The notes under the pieces were generated by a model that was not told where the DNA came from, made no database searches, and was given only the letters and a program-made list of their open reading frames with translations. From NCBI RefSeq assembly GCF_001455965.1, contig NZ_LKKO01000029.1:16237-80236 (forward strand): 64,000 nt of DNA, read 5' to 3'. The translations under genes were made by a program, and so were the position numbers. This document shows, piece after piece, positions 59,971 through 64,000 of this stretch. The first letter of the stretch is position 1. Every line of letters begins with the position of its first letter. The DNA comes from Methylobacterium sp. GXS13 (lineage in GTDB: Bacteria > Pseudomonadota > Alphaproteobacteria > Rhizobiales > Beijerinckiaceae).

Positions 59971-61329
59971 TCATAGCCGCCGGATCCGCGGTTCCCGGGC
60001 CCCGTCGAGCAGCAGATGCGTCACCGCCCAGACCAGGGCGTCGAGCCGGTCGGGCGAGGCGCCGCTCGACAGACCGTCGGGCCCGAAATCGCACAGCTCG
60101 TCCTCCAAGGCCGGAAACGCCCCGACATGGTGGACGAGGCCGCGGGCGTAGAGCAGCGAGACCGGCTCGGCGCGCAGGTACTTGCCCCGCGTCGCGCGGA
60201 CGGGCGTGACCGGCACCGCCGGGTCGCACTGGGCGACCACCGCGGCGGCCATCTCGCCCCCCTGGTTGACCTCGACCACCAGGACATCGGCCCCGAGCCG
60301 GTGATAGAGCGCCAGCGCCGCCCCGGCCCAGGCCTGGGGGCTTGCCCGGGCGAGGCTGGCATCGGCCAGGACGTAGGCCTCGGCGCCGGCGCGGCCCGCG
60401 GCCACGATCCCGCAGGCATCCGAGCGCGCGCCCGAGGTCGCGGGCGGGTCCACCGCGACGACGATCCGGGCCAGATCCGGCGCGACGGCGACCCGGGCGG
60501 TCTCCAGGGCCCCGCGCGCCCAGAGGGCGTCGTCCCGGTCGGCGATCAGCTCGCCGTCGAGTTCCTGCCGGCCCAGCCGCGTGCCGGCATAGCGCCCGAC
60601 CACCTGCTCCAGGAAATCCGGAGCGAGATGCGCGGCATTGTCGTGGGTGCGGGCGCGGCTCACCACCGTGCGCGGGTCGGCGAGCAGGCGGCGGATCAGC
60701 GGCACCGGCCGCGGCGTGGTGGTGACGAGGTTGCGCGGGCGGGCGCCCAGCCGCAGCCCGAATTGCAGCATGTCGAAGGCGGCTTCGGGCCGGCGCCACT
60801 TGGCGGCTTCGTCGCACCAGGCGCCGCCGAATTGCGGGCCGCGGAGCGCATCGGGCTCCTCCGCCGAGAAGGCCAGGGCGACCGCGCCGTTGTCCCAGGC
60901 GAGCCGGCGCAGGCTCGGCGACCAGCGCGGCCGCGCCCGGCCCCGGGCCGGCAGGTTGAGGAGGCCGGACGGCCCCTCGACCATCACGTCGCGCACGTCG
61001 AGATGGGTCTCGCCCACCAGGGCGATGCGGCCGACCGGCTCGGTCGTGAAGGCCGGGTCGCCCCGGGCCAGGGCGTCGACCCATTCGGCCCCGGTGCGGG
61101 TCTTGCCGCTGCCGCGGCCGCCGATCACCGCCCAGGTCGTCCAGTCGATCCCGGATGGCGGCAGCTGGTCGGGCCGGGCCTGGTGCAGCCAGTCGTCCGC
61201 CAGCGCGCAGACCAGCGGCGCCGGCAGGGTCGCCAGGAAGTCAGGCAGCCTCCCGGCCGCGGCCAGGGCCTGCATCGCGGCGCGCGATGCCCGCGCGGAG
61301 GGCCGGCGCGTCGGGCCCGGTGCCGCCAT
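59971..61329 (-). CDS. GTA gp2-like large terminase subunit
   Basis: 452 residues. Walker A is GGRGSGKT (residues 70-77), an ATPase domain with FGGAWCDEAAKW as the likely Walker B region, and a C-terminal nuclease domain (IVVAVDPPATSGARSDACGI, DVLVVEVNQGGEMAAAV, SPDRLDALVWAVTHLL). It pumps DNA into the capsid. Whether it packages headful random host DNA, as in GTAs, cannot be read from the sequence. Confidence 0.93.
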   Translation of the reverse strand: MAAPGPTRRPSARASRAAMQALAAAGRLPDFLATLPAPLVCALADDWLHQARPDQLPPSGIDWTTWAVIGGRGSGKTRTGAEWVDALARGDPAFTTEPVGRIALVGETHLDVRDVMVEGPSGLLNLPARGRARPRWSPSLRRLAWDNGAVALAFSAEEPDALRGPQFGGAWCDEAAKWRRPEAAFDMLQFGLRLGARPRNLVTTTPRPVPLIRRLLADPRTVVSRARTHDNAAHLAPDFLEQVVGRYAGTRLGRQELDGELIADRDDALWARGALETARVAVAPDLARIVVAVDPPATSGARSDACGIVAAGRAGAEAYVLADASLARASPQAWAGAALALYHRLGADVLVVEVNQGGEMAAAVVAQCDPAVPVTPVRATRGKYLRAEPVSLLYARGLVHHVGAFPALEDELCDFGPDGLSSGASPDRLDALVWAVTHLLLDGAREPRIRRL

Positions 61330-61461
61330 CGCCCCCCTCCCGCCCGTCGCTCGGGTCCCGCAGCACCGCAGCCGATGGACCGCCTCGGGACTTCGCCGCG
61401 ATCGACCGGCGCCGGGCGCCGATCGATCCGATGATGGCGTCCGGAAGACGGACGCGTGGTC

Positions 61462-63252
61462 TCACGCCGCCCGCAGCTGGGCCAGCAGGCGGGTCACCTC
61501 GGTGCTGAGCGTGCCCGCTTGACGGGATACCCCGGCGGCGATGTCGAGCACGAGCTCGGCCGCCGTTCCGGTATCGCCGGCGAGGCTGGCGACGCCGTCG
61601 ATCGTCACGCGCAGCGCCCCCGCGCCGTTGGCGGACTGGCTGACGTTGCGGACGATCTCCTGGGTGGTCGCGCCCTGCTGCTCCACCGAAGCCGCGATGG
61701 CCGCGGAGACGCCGTCCAGGTCGCCGATCCGCGTGACGATCTCGGTGATCGCCAGGACCGCCTCGCGGGTTGCGCCCTGGATACCGCTGATCTGGGCCGA
61801 GATTTCGTCGGTGGCCCGGGCGGTCTGGTTGGCCAGCTCCTTGACCTCGGCGGCCACCACCGCGAAGCCCCGGCCCGCTTCCCCGGCCCGCGCCGCCTCG
61901 ATGGTCGCGTTCAGCGCCAGCAGGTTGGTCTGCCCGGCCACGCCGGAGATCACCGCCACCACGTCGCCCACCCGCGCCGCAGCCTCGCTCAGGTGGCGCA
62001 CCAGCTCCGCGGTGCGCCCCGCCTCGGCGCTGCTGGCCCGCGTCAGCGCGGCCGCGTCGGCGACCCGGCGCGCGATCTCGCCCACGGAGCTCCCGAGCTC
62101 CTCGGCCGCCGCCGCCACGGTGGCGGCATTGCTGGCGGCGTCCCCCATGGCGCGGGAGGCCTCCTCAGAGCGTGTGGCCGTCGCGCCGGCCATCTGCGCC
62201 ATGGATTGCGCCGTCCCGCGCAGTTCCACGGCCGATCCGGTGACCGCCTGGACCACGGCGCCCACCGCCTCCTCGAAGGCGGCCGCCAGGGCGTGGTTCT
62301 GCGCCCGCCGTTCGCGCTCGCGCTCGGCATGGGCCGCCGCGTGCCGCGTCGCGGCATCGTCGGCCAAGCCGGTCTTGAAGGCTTCCAGGCAGCGCGCCAT
62401 CGCGCCGACCTCATCCGTCCGCGCCACCCCGGGCACCGCGGTCGCGTAATCGCCCGCCGCGATCCGTTCCATCGCGGACCCGATCGACGCGTAGCCGCGC
62501 AGCAGAGCCTTGTAGCCGAAGCCGGCCAGCGCCAGGAACGCCGCCACGGTGGCGACCAGGGCGCCGATCACGCCCAGGAACCAGAGGTGCGCCTGGGCCT
62601 GGAGCGCCTGCACCGCTTCGTTGGTCCGATGCTCGATCAGTCCGTAGAGGTCGTCGAGCGGCTTCATGATCCGGGCCTTGAAGGCGTGATAGTCCGGTGC
62701 GTGGACGAGGGTGATCGCCCGCTGCCGGTCCCGCTCCGGCTGCGGCTCCGCGAGGGGATGCCCTTCGGCGTCCTTGCCCTCGACGAGGTTCATGGCCTCG
62801 ACGCCGATTCGGACCAGGCCGTCGGAGTTGCGCACCGCCTCGGCGAGCTTGTCGGTCTCCTGCTGGGTGAAGCCGAGGCGTTGCATCAGCGTCTGGACCG
62901 AGACGGCCTCTCCGTCGGGGCGCGGCTTGGGCAGGCCGGCCGAGATGAAGTCCCAGTAGACGCGATAGTAGTCTTGCGGCCGCGGCTTCTTCCCGGACCG
63001 AATATCGATGATGTCAAAATATTGTTTTTTGTAGCTCGGATCGCCGGTGACCACATAGGTTCGGCTGAGACGGGTGAGATCGTCGGAGCTCTGCCTGACC
63101 TCGCCGGCCAGGAGGATGGACTGAATGCGCAGATTGTTCGCGCCATCGACTTTTCCGATCGATGATCCGTACATCGTGATCATAAATGACAGAACGATGC
63201 ACGATAAAACATTGACCGCACACAGTGCGAAGAACTTTCGTGCCAGACTCAT
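61462..63252 (-). CDS. Methyl-accepting chemotaxis protein
   Basis: 596 residues. The N-terminal membrane helix is at 8-28, a periplasmic sensor spans about 30-220, a second helix lies at about 223-245, a HAMP domain follows, and the C-terminal signalling domain carries the hairpin [20 protein letters not shown] and [12 protein letters not shown]. The ligand is unknown. No CheW-binding pentapeptide tail (NWETF type) is present, as in many MCPs. It sits between the terminase gene and the next GTA-strand gene. The 5' part is AT-richer than the rest. The 278-base gap upstream holds no gene. Confidence 0.92.
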   Translation of the reverse strand: MSLARKFFALCAVNVLSCIVLSFMITMYGSSIGKVDGANNLRIQSILLAGEVRQSSDDLTRLSRTYVVTGDPSYKKQYFDIIDIRSGKKPRPQDYYRVYWDFISAGLPKPRPDGEAVSVQTLMQRLGFTQQETDKLAEAVRNSDGLVRIGVEAMNLVEGKDAEGHPLAEPQPERDRQRAITLVHAPDYHAFKARIMKPLDDLYGLIEHRTNEAVQALQAQAHLWFLGVIGALVATVAAFLALAGFGYKALLRGYASIGSAMERIAAGDYATAVPGVARTDEVGAMARCLEAFKTGLADDAATRHAAAHAERERERRAQNHALAAAFEEAVGAVVQAVTGSAVELRGTAQSMAQMAGATATRSEEASRAMGDAASNAATVAAAAEELGSSVGEIARRVADAAALTRASSAEAGRTAELVRHLSEAAARVGDVVAVISGVAGQTNLLALNATIEAARAGEAGRGFAVVAAEVKELANQTARATDEISAQISGIQGATREAVLAITEIVTRIGDLDGVSAAIAASVEQQGATTQEIVRNVSQSANGAGALRVTIDGVASLAGDTGTAAELVLDIAAGVSRQAGTLSTEVTRLLAQLRAA

Positions 63253-63530
63253 CCCATCGGCCCCGTGATCGATACTTTCGTTCGATCGCAGTCTTGCCTC
63301 ACAATCTACGGCGAATCCACCGAGAAGCGACGATCAACGCAGTTCGGATAATGGAGGCTTACCGGCCAGCACGGCCCCGGCGGCGGCATCCCCGGCGCCG
63401 CCGCACGGAAGCGCCCCGGGCCGCGAGCCGAGGGCCCGGCGCGGTGTCGGCCGATTCGCGCGGAAACCGGCAAGGTGCCGTCCGGTCGAGATCCTGTCGC
63501 GGGCGCGCCGACCGGCCGGGTCCGAGCGTG

Positions 63531-64000
63531 TCAGGCCGCCGTCCGGGCGCGGACGAAGCCGGCATAGCGGCGCGCGATCTCCGTGCGGAGAGCCGGCAAA
63601 TCCGGTTCGGGGCCGCTATCGCTTCCGTCCCCGGTCCCCGCGCCGATCTCGTCGAGCAGCCGCTTGAGGCCGCCGAGGTCGCGCAGCACCCGGGCGGAAT
63701 CGAGCACGGCCGCCCCCTCCCCGTTCAGAGCGGCATCGAAGGCGGCGATCTGCCGGGCGATATGGGCACGCAGATGCGCCCGCAGGGTCGGCGGGTCCGC
63801 CGCCGAGGCCGGATCGAGGAGGCTGGGCTCGGCCGTCTCCACAGCCGGCTCCGGCGCCGCCGCTTCGGGTTCGGCCAGACGTTCGGAGCGGGCCACGCCG
63901 CAGACCGCCAGGAGCCGCCCGGTCGCCTCGCGGCCGACACCCGCCGCCTCGGCGACATCCTCCGGATCGTTGCGCCGCTCGCTCAGCAGCCGGGTGAGCG
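63531..64000 (-). CDS. Partial protein upstream of GTA genes, possible small terminase or regulator
   Basis: The gene continues beyond the right edge; at least 156 residues are visible. The visible N-terminal part contains EDVAEAAGVGREATGRLLAV, a helix-turn-helix-like sequence, followed by an acidic linker (EPEAAAPEPAVETAEP) and a helical C terminus (LRTEIARRYAGFVRARTAA). Its position ahead of gp2, with a chemoreceptor between, would suit a GTA gp1-like small terminase, but no specific signature is seen. Confidence 0.5.
   Translation of the reverse strand, partial: LTRLLSERRNDPEDVAEAAGVGREATGRLLAVCGVARSERLAEPEAAAPEPAVETAEPSLLDPASAADPPTLRAHLRAHIARQIAAFDAALNGEGAAVLDSARVLRDLGGLKRLLDEIGAGTGDGSDSGPEPDLPALRTEIARRYAGFVRARTAA

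Noticed and set aside
59284..59976. Plus-strand protein gene in the portal leader
   Set aside because: Arg/Cys-rich composition without a ribosome-binding site or family features. The stretch is better explained by hairpins and non-coding sequence.
39452..64000. Active prophage
   Set aside because: No integrase, replication, repressor or attachment-site signals in the window, and gene order and sizes match GTA genes more closely. Flanking sequence beyond the right edge is not visible, so this is provisional.

Overview
This is a very GC-rich (about 70% by eye) alphaproteobacterial chromosome segment. It fits a Hyphomicrobiales (Rhizobiales) genome of the Methylobacterium/Methylorubrum type. 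The evidence is a four-subunit NAD-linked formate dehydrogenase operon beside an oxalate/formate-type transporter, a FeuPQ-like two-component system next to the cytochrome c maturation genes ccmI-ccmE-ccmF-ccmH (the cycHJKL order of rhizobia), a GGAAC-N16-CGTT general-stress promoter, and a complete gene-transfer-agent (GTA) structural cluster. The genus is inference from content, not a database match.

Layout. 0-9.3 kb: host genes including a LysR/GST/flavin-oxidoreductase group, a second GST, a CheY-like regulator with an AI-2E-type permease, a LOV-domain hybrid histidine kinase, and an alpha/beta hydrolase. 9.4-13.4 kb: a 1028-residue FAD/Fe-S oxidoreductase coupled to a ketopantoate-reductase-like gene. 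13.4-19 kb: RNase R, a DUF983 protein, a Nudix hydrolase, an MFS transporter and ribosomal protein L33. 19.3-27.3 kb: a LysR regulator, an OFA-family transporter and the fdsGBAD operon, all on the minus strand. 27.6-37.7 kb: a GST, then ccmH/ccmF/ccmE/ccmI and a FeuPQ-like kinase/regulator pair that is split by prpF and a DUF2335 gene pair.

From about 38 kb to the right edge the window is a minus-strand GTA/phage-tail cluster. Read from the right it holds a possible small terminase (partial), a chemoreceptor, terminase (gp2), portal (gp3), prohead protease (gp4), major capsid (gp5), head-tail genes gp6 to gp8, tail tube gp9, chaperones gp10/gp10.1, a short tape measure gp11, baseplate genes gp12 to gp15, a DUF2793 protein, a phage-type lysozyme and several small membrane proteins. 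Integrase, replication genes and a phage repressor are absent, so a domesticated particle is more likely than a prophage.

The cluster is interrupted by opposite-strand genes: two secreted trypsin-like proteases plus Dps between capsid and gp6, a TauD-type dioxygenase between gp11 and gp12, an XRE regulator with a perfect 19-bp operator-like palindrome facing gp15, and an SGNH hydrolase beside the lysozyme. Several dispersed palindromic repeats sit in the gaps. They include a nested pair, and a 94-bp repeat in inverted orientation on both sides of gp15 plus the XRE gene. Some of these repeats now encode protein ends or form part of translation-initiation regions.
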